From positions 1 through 32,555 of the forward strand of contig NZ_MACF01000146.1 of the NCBI RefSeq assembly GCF_001884045.1: a stretch of 32,555 bases of DNA. The letters are read 5' to 3'. This stretch comes from Bacillus mobilis (GTDB taxonomy: Bacteria; Bacillota; Bacilli; Bacillales; Bacillaceae_G). Below the pieces are notes generated by a model. That model saw nothing but the letters and a program-made list of their open reading frames with translations, had not been told where the DNA came from and did no database searches. Shown here piece after piece: positions 22,649 to 30,708 of this stretch. A program made the translations under genes and the position numbers. Every line of letters starts with the position of its first letter. Positions within the stretch are counted from its first letter, which is position 1.

Positions 22649-23761
22649 ATGAAAAAGCATAATAAGGCGTACAAGTTTCGTCTGTATCCAACAGAAGTAC
22701 AAGCACATCTCATACGAAAAACATTCGGGTGTGTACGTTTTGTGTATAACAAAATGCTGGCTGAACGAAAAGAAGTATATGAAAAATATAAAGAGAACAA
22801 GGAAGAACTGAAGAAACAAAAATTCCCTACTCCTGCAAAATATAAGACAGAGTATGAATGGCTGAAAGAAGTTGATTCATTGGCATTGGCCAACGCGCAA
22901 TTAAACTTGCAAACTGCGTATAAGAATTTTTTTAGTGGTCAAAGTGATTTTCCTACATTCAAAAGTAAAAAGAGTAGAAAATCCTATACAACGAATCGAG
23001 TAAACGGAAATATTATGTTATTTCATGGTTATATCAAATTACCAAAGTTGAAAATGGTGAAACTGAAGCAACATAGAGAAATCCCGCCAAAACATATCAT
23101 CAAATCGTGTACGATTTCGATGACACCTACTGGTAAATACTATGTGTCCATCTTGACTGAATATGAAAAAGAGATTGTACAAAAAGAAGTACAAAGTGTA
23201 GTTGGATTAGACTTCGCAATGGCTGAATTGTACGTGAGTAGCGAAGATGAGAAAGCCAATTATCCTCGCTTTTATCGTCAGATGTTAGAGAAATTAGCGA
23301 AGGCACAACGAGTATTAGCAAGACGTGTGAAAGGTTCAGAACGCTGGAATAAACAACGCATTCGTGTAGCGAAATTGCATGAAAAGGTCGCGAATCAACG
23401 TAAAAATTTTCTTCATCATAAGTCTAAAGAATTAGCTACGATTTTTGACGTTGTAGCAATCGAAGACTTACATATGAAAGGAATGTCACGAGCATTTAGA
23501 TTTGGTAAGAGTGTAGCGGATAATGGTTGGAGGATGTTCACGACATTTTTAGCATATAAGCTACAAGAACAAGGAAAACAGCTTGTAAAAATAGATAAAT
23601 GGTTTCCTTCTACAAAGATGTGTAGTAATTGTGGAAATAAAAAAGAAATGCCATTATGTGAACGCACCTATGATTGTTCGTGTGGACTCACAATCAGTCG
23701 TGACTATAACGCAGCGATCAATATCAAAAAAGAAGCCATCCGCTTATTAATGTTGGCATAA
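22649..23761 (+). CDS. tnpB: TnpB RNA-guided nuclease, catalytic residues intact
   Basis: A 370-residue TnpB. It starts 'MKKHNKAYKFRLYPTEVQ' (wedge domain) and contains 'FPTFKSKK'. The split RuvC has Asp188 ('VVGLDFA'), Glu272 ('VVAIEDLHMKGM') and Asp352 ('ISRDYNAAINI'). The zinc finger has Cys325, Cys328, Cys343 and Cys345. All active-site residues are present, so it is likely a working guide-RNA nuclease, which in this family favours retention of the transposon by cutting empty sites. I start at ATG 22649 because GAGGTG is seven bases away; ATG 22643 is too close to it. It fills most of the element in rpn. Confidence 0.93.
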   Translation: MKKHNKAYKFRLYPTEVQAHLIRKTFGCVRFVYNKMLAERKEVYEKYKENKEELKKQKFPTPAKYKTEYEWLKEVDSLALANAQLNLQTAYKNFFSGQSDFPTFKSKKSRKSYTTNRVNGNIMLFHGYIKLPKLKMVKLKQHREIPPKHIIKSCTISMTPTGKYYVSILTEYEKEIVQKEVQSVVGLDFAMAELYVSSEDEKANYPRFYRQMLEKLAKAQRVLARRVKGSERWNKQRIRVAKLHEKVANQRKNFLHHKSKELATIFDVVAIEDLHMKGMSRAFRFGKSVADNGWRMFTTFLAYKLQEQGKQLVKIDKWFPSTKMCSNCGNKKEMPLCERTYDCSCGLTISRDYNAAINIKKEAIRLLMLA

Positions 23762-23904
23762 ATAGTAACAAAATAACCTTTGGAACAAGGGAGTTAGCTC
23801 GGCTGTCCTAGGGCAAATTCGTTAGCTATCAAAAGTAGCGATGAACCGAGAAGCCCCCCACTCGTGGGAAGCTCGTAAGAGGTACTAAGTGGTGGGTAGT
23901 TCAC
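23762..23904 (+). ncRNA. Predicted omega RNA (reRNA) scaffold at the TnpB element's right end
   Basis: The 140 bases between the tnpB stop and the right end are non-coding and structured, ending in AAGCCCCCCACT...AGTGGTGGGTAGTTCAC. In known TnpB systems the guide scaffold comes from this region and the guide is the host DNA just past the end, here starting ACAATTGTTTGG. The similarity to the end of the element at 32367 supports the scaffold. The 5' limit is likely within tnpB and is not known. Confidence 0.7.
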
Positions 23905-24809
23905 ACAATTGTTTGGTACGAATGGTAGTGAAGATATTCTAATTGCATTTTTAAACGCTATGTTACAAAAGTCTTTAGAATCACCCATCGCTTCTCTACA
24001 ACTAGAAGATCCACATTTACATCGGGAATATGAAGAGGATAAGTTATCTATTTTAGATATTTCAGCGACATTAAACACAGGAACAAAAGTAAATGTAGAA
24101 ATACAACTCAATAATAATCACGATATGATGAAACGTAGTTTATATTATTGGGGAAAATTATACACATCTCAATTACAAAAAGGTATGCCTTACAGTTCGC
24201 TTCATAAAACCATCACCATTAATTTATTGAACTTTATAATGTTCTCAGACCACAAAGAATTCCATACAACAGGCACATTATGGAATTCACAACAACAGAA
24301 ACTCTTGAGTGAAGACATAGAAATTCACATTGTAGAAATTCCAAAGTTAACAAAACAATGGCATGAAGAAAAAGTAAATCCGTGGAAAGATCCATTTGTT
24401 CGTTGGCTTTTATTGCTTTCAGCAAATGAGGATGAATACTTAACTAAAACATTGGAGGATATTGCTATGAACCAAGACCCTATTTTACAAAAAGCAATAA
24501 ACAAGTGGGAACGTATGAGTCAAGATTCCTCTTTCCGACAAGCCTATGACGCAAGGGAGAAAGTTTTAATGGATGAAGCAGCAAAATTCGCCCACGCAGA
24601 GACAGAAGGTATGAAAAGAGGTATGGAAAAAGGTATAGCAGAGGGCTTAGAAAAAGGTATAGAAAAAGGGCGAAAAGAAGGGGTTCAACAAGGAAAAATT
24701 CAAATGATTAAAAGTATGCATGATCTTGGTATACCACTTGAAACAATTGCCAAGGCAAGTGAATTAAGTATGCATGAGGTTGAGCATATTTTAGGACATA
24801 AATAATGAT

Positions 24810-24859
24810 AAAAAGGCAAAAGAGAACATCATTTTCACTATGTTCTCTTTCGCCTTTTT
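24810..24859. terminator. Bidirectional terminator (rpn / ABC permease)
   Basis: AAAAAGGCAAAAGAGAACAT pairs with ATGTTCTCTTTCGCCTTTTT with one mismatch; ten-base loop. Confidence 0.9.
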
Positions 24860-26781
24860 TATTTACTCACAATCCGAAAATAAGAACGAACCGTCAAGAA
24901 ATAATAACCAATATAAATAACACTATACACACCAATGCTGATTAATAACGGTACTGCGATTTCATACGGAAGTACTGTCGATAAACCTTTTAGTGCAAAT
25001 AAACTGTGTAAAATTCCAACTACTAACGGAATGAAGAAGATAAATCTCATTTGCTTTGCGATTGCCTTTTTCATTTCTTTTTTCGTTACTCCAAGCTTTC
25101 GAAGAACGATGTAACGCTCGCGATCTGCATGTGCTTCTGTTAATTGTTTGAAGTAAATGATTGAACCTGTCGCAAGTAAAAATACTAATCCTAAGAAAAT
25201 CCCACTAAACATAATTAATCCTGACATTTCAATACCATCTCGGAAAATAGTATAGAAGTCACTGAACTGTTCCTGTCCTTCTACATCTTCTTTTGGTATT
25301 ACTTGTTTTAATTTCTCTGTTAGCACTTTACTATTTCTTTCATCTTTTACATCAATGTTTTGTACAGTGTGAGAACCAACTGTCTTCTTTGCCTGCTCGT
25401 ACACTTCATCTGGAACGACAACTACAAGTCCATATAAGTTTGTAATGTTTCGTGCTTTTACTTCTTTTATTTGTACTGGTGTGACTTCTCCAATTGGGAA
25501 TATTCCTTTCCTCCCTTTATATACGCCAGTATCTCTATTCCCTTCACCGTGCATCACATCAAACGCGTACGCTTCTGCCTTCTTCAAATCCACCGTTTCT
25601 TCATTTAAATATTTTGCGATTTTATTAAATGATGATTGCGCCATAAGTTCAGTCGTTCTTGATTTTAAGTCATCTTTATTTGAAACAACATCACCAAATT
25701 CGCCGATTACTTTTACCGTTTCTAGCTCATATTGATGAATCACTTCATTCTTTTCACTTTCCTCGTTTAAAACCGCCTCTACTTTACGATCTACATGAGC
25801 GTCTTTCTTTTCGTAAGAATAACTAATAGGCATATATTTTTTCGCCTGCATATATGCGTTGTAGTACGTTGTTACAGAAGTTCCAACCGCTGTTAATGTT
25901 ACTGCGCTTAATACTGCAATTGTTGCTAATGATTTTGCATTTCCTTTAATGCGGTATAGTAACTGAGATGTCGTAACAATTTGCATTCCATTATAAAACT
26001 TCAATTTTTTATTTCGTACTCTTTTTAATACAAATACAGTAAAGAACATAAAAAACAAATACGTACCAAGTACTGTTGCTAATAAAATAGAAAGTGCAAG
26101 TGACATAAAGTTATCACCGTTAGCATTTTTAATAGCGGTTACTGATAAAAAATATCCTGAACCAATTAGTAATATAGAAACAATAGCTATAATTTTAGAA
26201 CCTTTTGGCATTCCTTCGCCTTCATTGTCTGCTCGGAATAATTCAATTAGCTTAAAACGATAAATAACGCGATATCCTTTAAAAGATGTATAAAGAATAA
26301 TGAAACAAAACATACATGCCGTATCAATAACCGCTCCAATCGGCACTTCAAAATGAACATTTACGCCTAATTCCATCATGCCTACTAACAACTGAAGGAA
26401 TGATTTTGAAAGTAAACTACCAATTACAATGCCGATTACTAATGATAGTAAACCCATTAACATATTTTCATAAAACAGCATTTTGCCTATTTCCTTTTTT
26501 CGAATACCTAGTAAAGAGTAAAGACCTATTTCTTTCTTACGCTTTCGTGTGAAAAATCCATTCGAATATATAATAAATATCGCAACAAATATAATAAGCA
26601 TGACACTTGCAAGTTGAAATCCGTTACTAACTCGGTCGCCGGCTTCTCCAACTTGTGAATTGTACTGCAATGATTTAAACGTAAAATAAATGACGATACT
26701 AAAAATCATAGAAGCAAAGTAAATAAAATAATCTTTAAAATTTCGTTTTATATTACGAAGAGCAATGCTATACAAGCTCAC
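24859..26781 (-). CDS. Bce/Yxd-type ABC transporter permease (FtsX family)
   Basis: A 640-residue permease with ten membrane helices: one near the N-terminus, further helices to about residue 310, and three at about 525-555, 580-600 and 605-630. The BceB/YxdM signature is a large extracellular domain, here about residues 315-520, used for peptide sensing. The N-terminus 'MSLYSIALRNIKRNFKDYFI' is typical. It overlaps the ATPase gene by 14 bases. Such transporters detect or remove antimicrobial peptides that bind lipid II and usually act with a kinase lacking its own sensor domain; none is adjacent. YxeA encoded nearby favours YxdM over BceB. Confidence 0.9.
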   Translation of the reverse strand: MSLYSIALRNIKRNFKDYFIYFASMIFSIVIYFTFKSLQYNSQVGEAGDRVSNGFQLASVMLIIFVAIFIIYSNGFFTRKRKKEIGLYSLLGIRKKEIGKMLFYENMLMGLLSLVIGIVIGSLLSKSFLQLLVGMMELGVNVHFEVPIGAVIDTACMFCFIILYTSFKGYRVIYRFKLIELFRADNEGEGMPKGSKIIAIVSILLIGSGYFLSVTAIKNANGDNFMSLALSILLATVLGTYLFFMFFTVFVLKRVRNKKLKFYNGMQIVTTSQLLYRIKGNAKSLATIAVLSAVTLTAVGTSVTTYYNAYMQAKKYMPISYSYEKKDAHVDRKVEAVLNEESEKNEVIHQYELETVKVIGEFGDVVSNKDDLKSRTTELMAQSSFNKIAKYLNEETVDLKKAEAYAFDVMHGEGNRDTGVYKGRKGIFPIGEVTPVQIKEVKARNITNLYGLVVVVPDEVYEQAKKTVGSHTVQNIDVKDERNSKVLTEKLKQVIPKEDVEGQEQFSDFYTIFRDGIEMSGLIMFSGIFLGLVFLLATGSIIYFKQLTEAHADRERYIVLRKLGVTKKEMKKAIAKQMRFIFFIPLVVGILHSLFALKGLSTVLPYEIAVPLLISIGVYSVIYIGYYFLTVRSYFRIVSK

Positions 26782-27538
26782 TTATAGCACCTCCAGAAAT
26801 AGAAGACATTACGTCAACAACTTGTTGGAAGAACTGTTTTCGCGTAAGCTCCCCGCGATATAACTCTTTATATAATTCTCCATCTTTAATGAATACAACT
26901 CGCTTGCAATAACTCGCAGCGAATGCATCGTGCGTTACCATTAAAATTGTTGCACAATCTTTTTCATTTAATGACTTCATACTTTCTAATAAATCTGTCG
27001 CTGACTTTGAATCAAGCGCACCAGTTGGCTCATCTCCAAAAATCATACTTGGGTTTGTTACAATCGCTCTTGACGCTGCGCAGCGCTGTTTTTGTCCCCC
27101 TGATATTTCGTATGGATATTGATTTAAAATGTTATTTATCCCAAATTTCTTCGCAATCGTCTCAACGCGAGATTCTACCTCTTTCGCCTTTACTTTTGAT
27201 AAAGCGAGTGGCAATGCAATATTTTCTCGCACTGTTAACGTATCTAATAAATTATAGTCTTGGAAAATGAATCCCAAATGATTACGACGGAATAACGCTA
27301 GTTCATCATCATTCATCTTCACAACGTCTTTTCCATCAATTAAAATTTCACCCTTTGATGCTGTATCAATAGTAGAAAGAACATTCAAAAGCGTCGTTTT
27401 CCCAGAACCGGACGGCCCCATAATGCCGACAAACTCTCCCTCTGTCACCTGTAAATGAATATTTTTCAACGCTTCAAATGTATTACTGCCTGTCTTATAT
27501 ATTTTCGAAATCCCTTTCGCTTTTAACATTGTTTTCAT
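26768..27538 (-). CDS. Bce/Yxd-type ABC transporter ATP-binding protein
   Basis: A 256-residue ATPase. It has Walker A 'GPSGSGKTT' (41-49), Q-loop Gln93, ABC signature 'SGGQKQR' (146-152), Walker B 'MIFGDE' (165-170) and switch His203. It powers the downstream permease, whose start it overlaps. ATG 27538 follows AGGAGG at nine bases. The promoter carries three TTAAGAAA boxes and TATACT, 54 bases upstream of the ATG. Together with YxeA it corresponds to the B. subtilis yxdLM-yxeA group, which is induced by the YxdJ regulator; here yxeA is a separate unit with a copy of the same promoter. Confidence 0.93.
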   Translation of the reverse strand: MKTMLKAKGISKIYKTGSNTFEALKNIHLQVTEGEFVGIMGPSGSGKTTLLNVLSTIDTASKGEILIDGKDVVKMNDDELALFRRNHLGFIFQDYNLLDTLTVRENIALPLALSKVKAKEVESRVETIAKKFGINNILNQYPYEISGGQKQRCAASRAIVTNPSMIFGDEPTGALDSKSATDLLESMKSLNEKDCATILMVTHDAFAASYCKRVVFIKDGELYKELYRGELTRKQFFQQVVDVMSSISGGAISELV

Positions 27539-27591
27539 CTATTTAAACCTCCTGTTATGATTCTTGCTGTTCCCTTTAAGCAACAGAGTTC

Positions 27592-27646
27592 AGTATAAAT
27601 AGATTTTCTTAACAAATAGTCACGAGGTTTCTTAATATTTTCTTAA
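27592..27646 (-). promoter_or_regulatory. Three-box TTAAGAAA promoter of the ABC transporter
   Basis: On the minus strand, TTAAGAAA boxes lie at 27639-27646, 27628-27635 and 27605-27612 (3 and 15 bases between them), then 7 bases, then TATACT (27592-27597). There is no good -35 hexamer, which suggests activator dependence. Identical spacing occurs upstream of yxeA and the methyltransferase gene. Confidence 0.85.
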
Positions 27647-27652
27647 AAAGAA

Positions 27653-27685
27653 AAATCCGAAACCATACATAATGATTTCGGATTT
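27653..27685 (-). terminator. Terminator after the small zinc-ribbon gene
   Basis: AAATCCGAAA / TTTCGGATTT with A- and T-rich flanks. Confidence 0.8.
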
Positions 27686-27692
27686 CCTATAG

Positions 27693-27872
27693 TTAAAACA
27701 TTAAATTACATTTCGAACAAAAAGGAGCGGAATTGCCTCTCCTAATTTTCCCATCACATTTGGGACAATATACATATCGCTCTTCTATCTTTTCTCGCTC
27801 TATCATATGTAAAGATACGATTCTCATACTACACATAATTCCAATTAATATAAGGCTCACGATGAGTAGCAT
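27693..27872 (-). CDS. Small membrane-anchored zinc-ribbon protein
   Basis: A 59-residue protein: one N-terminal membrane helix (about 1-20), a charged linker, and a treble/zinc-ribbon-like Cys set 'CPKCDGKIRRG...CSKC'. ATG 27872 is ten bases after GGAGG; an upstream GTG at 27881 would overlap this site. I do not know a function. It lies between the ABC transporter and yxeA in the same direction, but hairpins stand on both sides, so it may be expressed by read-through from yxeA. Confidence 0.7.
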   Translation of the reverse strand: MLLIVSLILIGIMCSMRIVSLHMIEREKIEERYVYCPKCDGKIRRGNSAPFCSKCNLMF

Positions 27873-27912
27873 AACTCTCACTCCTCCCTTCTATATTTTA
27901 CCATAAAATAAC

Positions 27913-27943
27913 AAAACCGATTCCCACATTGAGAATCGGTTTT
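27913..27943 (-). terminator. Terminator of yxeA
   Basis: AAAACCGATTC / GAATCGGTTTT, 11 bp, immediately after the yxeA stop. Confidence 0.88.
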
Positions 27944-27947
27944 ATCT

Positions 27948-28295
27948 TTATAATCCTAACTTTTCCTTCGCTCCATCAGGAATTTTATCTACCTCTATTT
28001 CTACTTTATCATGCAAAAACTTACCTTTCGTAATGACATGCCAGTATGAGCCTTTTTGTAATTTATCTACTCCATCAATTGTTACTTCTTTCTCTTCTCC
28101 CTTCTCATCATAAGTTTTAACTGTGTATTCAAAACCTTTATTTCCACCTAACTCTTTTCCATCTGTATCAATAATTGCGTAACGATATTCTAAATTCAGA
28201 AATGGATTCATCCTATCAATCGCAGCGCTCCCATTTAATAAATATGCAGCCCCTGCCACAATAACAAGTAGTGATCCAAAAATAAACCTTTTCAT
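27948..28295 (-). CDS. yxeA: YxeA family exported protein
   Basis: A 115-residue protein of the DUF1093/YxeA family, with an N-terminal signal or anchor helix (about 3-20) and a small OB-like extracytoplasmic domain ('YRYAIIDTDGKE', 'EYTVKTYDEKGEEKEV', 'LQKGSYWHVITKGK'). In B. subtilis yxeA is co-transcribed with the yxdLM peptide-responsive transporter. Here it is a separate gene about 400 bases upstream of its partner, with its own three-box promoter of the same design. The exact role is unknown. Confidence 0.85.
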   Translation of the reverse strand: MKRFIFGSLLVIVAGAAYLLNGSAAIDRMNPFLNLEYRYAIIDTDGKELGGNKGFEYTVKTYDEKGEEKEVTIDGVDKLQKGSYWHVITKGKFLHDKVEIEVDKIPDGAKEKLGL

Positions 28296-28337
28296 CTATA
28301 TTCCGCCTTTCATTATGCTTTCTTTAAGATGTTTCTA

Positions 28338-28392
28338 AGTATAGGGCCTATTTCTTAATAAAAACTCGTACTGTTTCTTAACATTTTCTTAA
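28338..28392 (-). promoter_or_regulatory. Three-box TTAAGAAA promoter of yxeA
   Basis: TTAAGAAA boxes at 28385-28392, 28374-28381 and 28351-28358, then 7 bases and TATACT (28338-28343), all on the minus strand. The spacing (3, 15, 7) is identical to that of the ABC transporter promoter. The 14 bases TATACTTAGAAACA around the start region are shared with the methyltransferase promoter. Confidence 0.85.
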
Positions 28393-28443
28393 ACTAAAAG
28401 TGAAATATTAATTAGTAAGCTCAAAAAACTCTTCACGCTTAAA

Positions 28444-28477
28444 TTGACAAAATTACACCTTTAGTGTAATTTTACAC
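28444..28477 (+). promoter_or_regulatory. Promoter with overlapping palindromic operators
   Basis: TTGACA (28444-28449), a 17-base spacer and TAATTT (28467-28472). The perfect inverted repeat AAAATTACAC/GTGTAATTTT (28449-28473) and a second GTGTAATTTTACAC (28464-28477) cover it. The regulator encoded just downstream is the likely ligand, so autorepression is inferred. Confidence 0.7.
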
Positions 28478-28500
28478 TATAAAGGAAAAGGAGATGCATA

Positions 28501-28959
28501 ATGAATAAACAAGAATTTATTGAACTCGTTAATTCAAAACTAAAACTCATCCGTGTTGAAAATAATTTATCACAAGATAAAATGTCAGAAATTATCGGTT
28601 TATCAAAGAAAACATTAGTGGAAATTGAAAAAGGAAGACGCACGCTAACATGGTCAGGTGCAGTTTGTGTCGTAACACTCTTCGAACAGTGCGATACAGT
28701 CCAAATGACATTTGGGGATGATGTGAATGAAATTATAAAAACAATCGCTTTTACACATTACAATACGAACTTCCCGAAGACTTTAGGAGGAAAAGTATGG
28801 TGGCGACAAATAAAAGAATTAAACGGGTATAAAATCCAACAAAATATTTTATCTCAACATTATCGAATTTTAGATAAAGAAGACCGCAGAATATGCCATT
28901 CATTCGATTTGGATGAAATTGAACAAAGATTTATCGAAATGGCAAAAGCATCTCAATAA
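28501..28959 (+). CDS. XRE-type transcriptional regulator
   Basis: A 152-residue protein. Residues 10-62 form an HTH of the XRE type: 'LKLIRVENNLSQDKMSEIIG', then 'SKKTLVEIEKGRRTLTW'. The C-terminal 80 residues contain 'GGKVWWRQIKELNGYKIQQN' and resemble small Bacillus regulators with no known ligand domain. AAAAGGAG lies eight bases upstream. The promoter is covered by two overlapping palindromes. The next gene, 72 bases on, encodes a membrane protein and shares the terminator. Confidence 0.85.
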   Translation: MNKQEFIELVNSKLKLIRVENNLSQDKMSEIIGLSKKTLVEIEKGRRTLTWSGAVCVVTLFEQCDTVQMTFGDDVNEIIKTIAFTHYNTNFPKTLGGKVWWRQIKELNGYKIQQNILSQHYRILDKEDRRICHSFDLDEIEQRFIEMAKASQ

Positions 28960-29031
28960 GTTGAAATTTTAATCAGTATTTTTTGCTGCCCATAAATAGC
29001 AGTATAAAATAAATTACGGAGTGTAATTCAA

Positions 29032-29415
29032 ATGGAAAAACAAACAAATATCACGGTTTTAAATACACTAATCATTAGCACGTTAGTATTCAATCTATTT
29101 ATTTTCACATCAAGAATGAGCTTTTTACCTTGGTATATTGAAGATGGATGGGGATATTTAGGACTATTATTTACATCCTTTATTTTCTTACTTTGCTTCT
29201 TTCAATCTTCGAAGCTTCATAAAAATAGAAAGTTAACTATACTACAAAAGTTTATTCCACTTGCTTCTGCCATACTTTCAATCTTCGTTCTTATCGCTCC
29301 ATCAAGTGATTTTATGACTGTATTAGCTAATCTAATCAATACAACCATATTAACAATTTATATAACTGTATTTCAGACAACACCTAATGAAAGTAATAAG
29401 AAACTATTACATTAA
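29032..29415 (+). CDS. Four-helix membrane protein, unknown function
   Basis: A 127-residue protein with four hydrophobic segments (about 10-28, 40-58, 72-90, 95-113) and short basic tails. I do not recognise the family. Its start is weakly supported (ACGGAGTG, about 10 bases before ATG). It follows the XRE regulator gene in the same direction with no terminator between, so a regulator/membrane-target pair is likely. Confidence 0.65.
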   Translation: MEKQTNITVLNTLIISTLVFNLFIFTSRMSFLPWYIEDGWGYLGLLFTSFIFLLCFFQSSKLHKNRKLTILQKFIPLASAILSIFVLIAPSSDFMTVLANLINTTILTIYITVFQTTPNESNKKLLH

Positions 29416-29451
29416 AAGGGGGAGTTATTTTACAAAATAACTCCCCCTTTT
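29414..29451. terminator. Strong bidirectional terminator
   Basis: AAAAGGGGGAGTTATTTT / AAAATAACTCCCCCTTTT, 18 bp, overlapping the preceding stop codon by two bases. Confidence 0.92.
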
Positions 29452-29486
29452 ATACTACTCTCAATAAGAGTAAACCTTGATCCTAT

Positions 29487-30086
29487 TTACTTACTCATGA
29501 CCGTACTTCTTCTTTGCTTATACAAATAAGTACCACTCGCAACAACAAAAACAATTCCACCAAAATACACACCATACTCTATCGCAACTGCTACAATCCT
29601 TTCAATATGTTGTCCAAATAAAGAACCGAGCACAAAGTAAACGAGTGTCCAAACAAATCCTGTCGTATAGGAATACAAAGCATATGTCTTAAATGACATG
29701 TTATTCATTCCAACTAAATACGGGACGATATGTCTTACAACTGGTATGAAGTAACTTGTAACTAACGCATAATGACCATACTTCTCTACCATTTGTTGAG
29801 ATTTCAAAAGATATTTCGCCTTTTTCTTTTTCATTAGCCTATCAAGTACTTTCGTACCAAATATTTTCCCTAATATATAACCTAGCGAAAGACCTGATAC
29901 AACGCCTAAATATGTTAATAAAAATGCTGGAATGACACTTAATATCCCGAGTGACGATACAAAACCACCACTCATTACAATCATTTCGTCCGGAATTGGC
30001 ATACCGATAATACCTAACCATAAACAGAAAAATAATGCCCAATAACCGTATTGTTCAATATAAGATAATAATTCATGTAATTCCAT
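29487..30086 (-). CDS. DedA family membrane protein
   Basis: A 199-residue DedA/VTT-domain protein. It has 'LWLGIIGMPIPDEMIVMSGG' near the N-terminus (re-entrant loop with the conserved acidic Glu) and 'YFIPVVRHIVPYLVGMNNMS', which matches the 'G.R...P..AG' motif. Family members move polyprenyl phosphate or phospholipid across the membrane and affect peptide resistance. The start ATG shares one base with the stop of the upstream methyltransferase (TAATG), so the two are tightly coupled. Confidence 0.92.
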   Translation of the reverse strand: MELHELLSYIEQYGYWALFFCLWLGIIGMPIPDEMIVMSGGFVSSLGILSVIPAFLLTYLGVVSGLSLGYILGKIFGTKVLDRLMKKKKAKYLLKSQQMVEKYGHYALVTSYFIPVVRHIVPYLVGMNNMSFKTYALYSYTTGFVWTLVYFVLGSLFGQHIERIVAVAIEYGVYFGGIVFVVASGTYLYKQRRSTVMSK

Positions 30087-30664
30087 TATGCATATGCTCT
30101 CCTTAGCTCTTTTTTACAGCTAAAAACGTAAGCTGGCGGGAAATTAAGCCACACTTTTTCGAGCGTAATTTCAGGAAAGAAATGCTGTATAAATCCTTTT
30201 TTCACAAGTGAATATTGAAATGTAATAAATTCACCGTTCTCATGTATCGCTTCCATTACATTGTTTAAAATTCGATTGGAAACTTCTTCTGGTAAAGAAG
30301 TAAAAGGCAATCCCGATAAGACGTAATCAATGCACTCTATATTGAATTCTTCCATATATTTCTTTATATTTTCAGCTGAACCGTGTACGACAATGACGTT
30401 CTGTTCATCTTTAAACTTTCTCTTTAACTCTTTGCAAAACACTTCATTAATTTCAATAAGAAGAAATATTGTCTCCTTCTTCTTTCTCTTCATAATCTCT
30501 TTCGTGAACACCCCTGTACCAGGCCCTAACTCTACGATGCACTTCGCCTTATTAAAATCAATTACATCTACCATTTTCTTTGCTAATATTTTCGAACTTG
30601 GCGCAATTGCACCAGTATGTTTCGGATGTTTTATAAATTCATGTAAGAATGTTATGAGCTGCAT
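30086..30664 (-). CDS. SAM-dependent methyltransferase, PmtA/KsgA-like
   Basis: A 192-residue class I methyltransferase. The N-terminus 'LHEFIKHPKHTGAIAPSS' is typical of bacterial phospholipid N-methyltransferase-like proteins. Motif I is 'IVELGPGTGVF' (43-53), and 'LSGLPF' stands where KsgA-type enzymes have 'NLPY'. The substrate is not known; a membrane lipid or lipid-linked amine is the natural inference from motif and DedA partner. I chose ATG 30664, five bases after GGGGAGAGG; ATG 30688 would place the site in the gene. It is the first gene of a two-gene operon under a three-box TTAAGAAA promoter. Confidence 0.82.
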   Translation of the reverse strand: MQLITFLHEFIKHPKHTGAIAPSSKILAKKMVDVIDFNKAKCIVELGPGTGVFTKEIMKRKKKETIFLLIEINEVFCKELKRKFKDEQNVIVVHGSAENIKKYMEEFNIECIDYVLSGLPFTSLPEEVSNRILNNVMEAIHENGEFITFQYSLVKKGFIQHFFPEITLEKVWLNFPPAYVFSCKKELRRAYA

Positions 30665-30708
30665 GTAAACCTCTCCCCATTCGTTCAATAGTTTTTAACT
30701 TGTTTCTA

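Larger units (their letters stand above)
22397..23904 (+). mobile_element. IS200/IS605-family element carrying only tnpB (IS1341-type)
   Basis: A 1508-bp insertion in rpn. The left flank is TTTAA(C), known as a target for IS605-type elements, and the right end is GGTGGGTAGTTCAC. There is no target duplication, as expected for this family. Because of a shared C/A, the boundary may be shifted one base (22398-23905). There is no tnpA, so mobility would need a transposase supplied elsewhere. The left end (22400-22480) contains imperfect CTCC..GGAG inverted repeats. The right end forms CCCCCCACT/AGTGGTGGG. Confidence 0.88.
22350..24805 (+). pseudogene. rpn-family nuclease gene split by a TnpB element
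   Basis: Rpn proteins are PD-(D/E)XK nucleases that promote RecA-independent recombination or act in phage defence. The 5' piece (22350-22396) starts at TTG behind AAGGGAGAG and reads MFNQQLVNLRIDFAF. The 3' piece resumes at 23905 as 'QLFGTNGSEDILIAFLNAML'. Joining them gives the canonical 'RIDFAFKQLFGTNGSED' in frame. The 3' part keeps the catalytic pattern 'LSILDISATLNTGTKVNVEIQ' and ends with the 'MEKGIAEGLEKGIEKGRKEG' repeats and a small HTH-like tail. Loss of the N-terminal helix from the transcript probably inactivates it, but precise excision would restore it. Sequence is otherwise intact, so the insertion looks recent. Confidence 0.88.
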
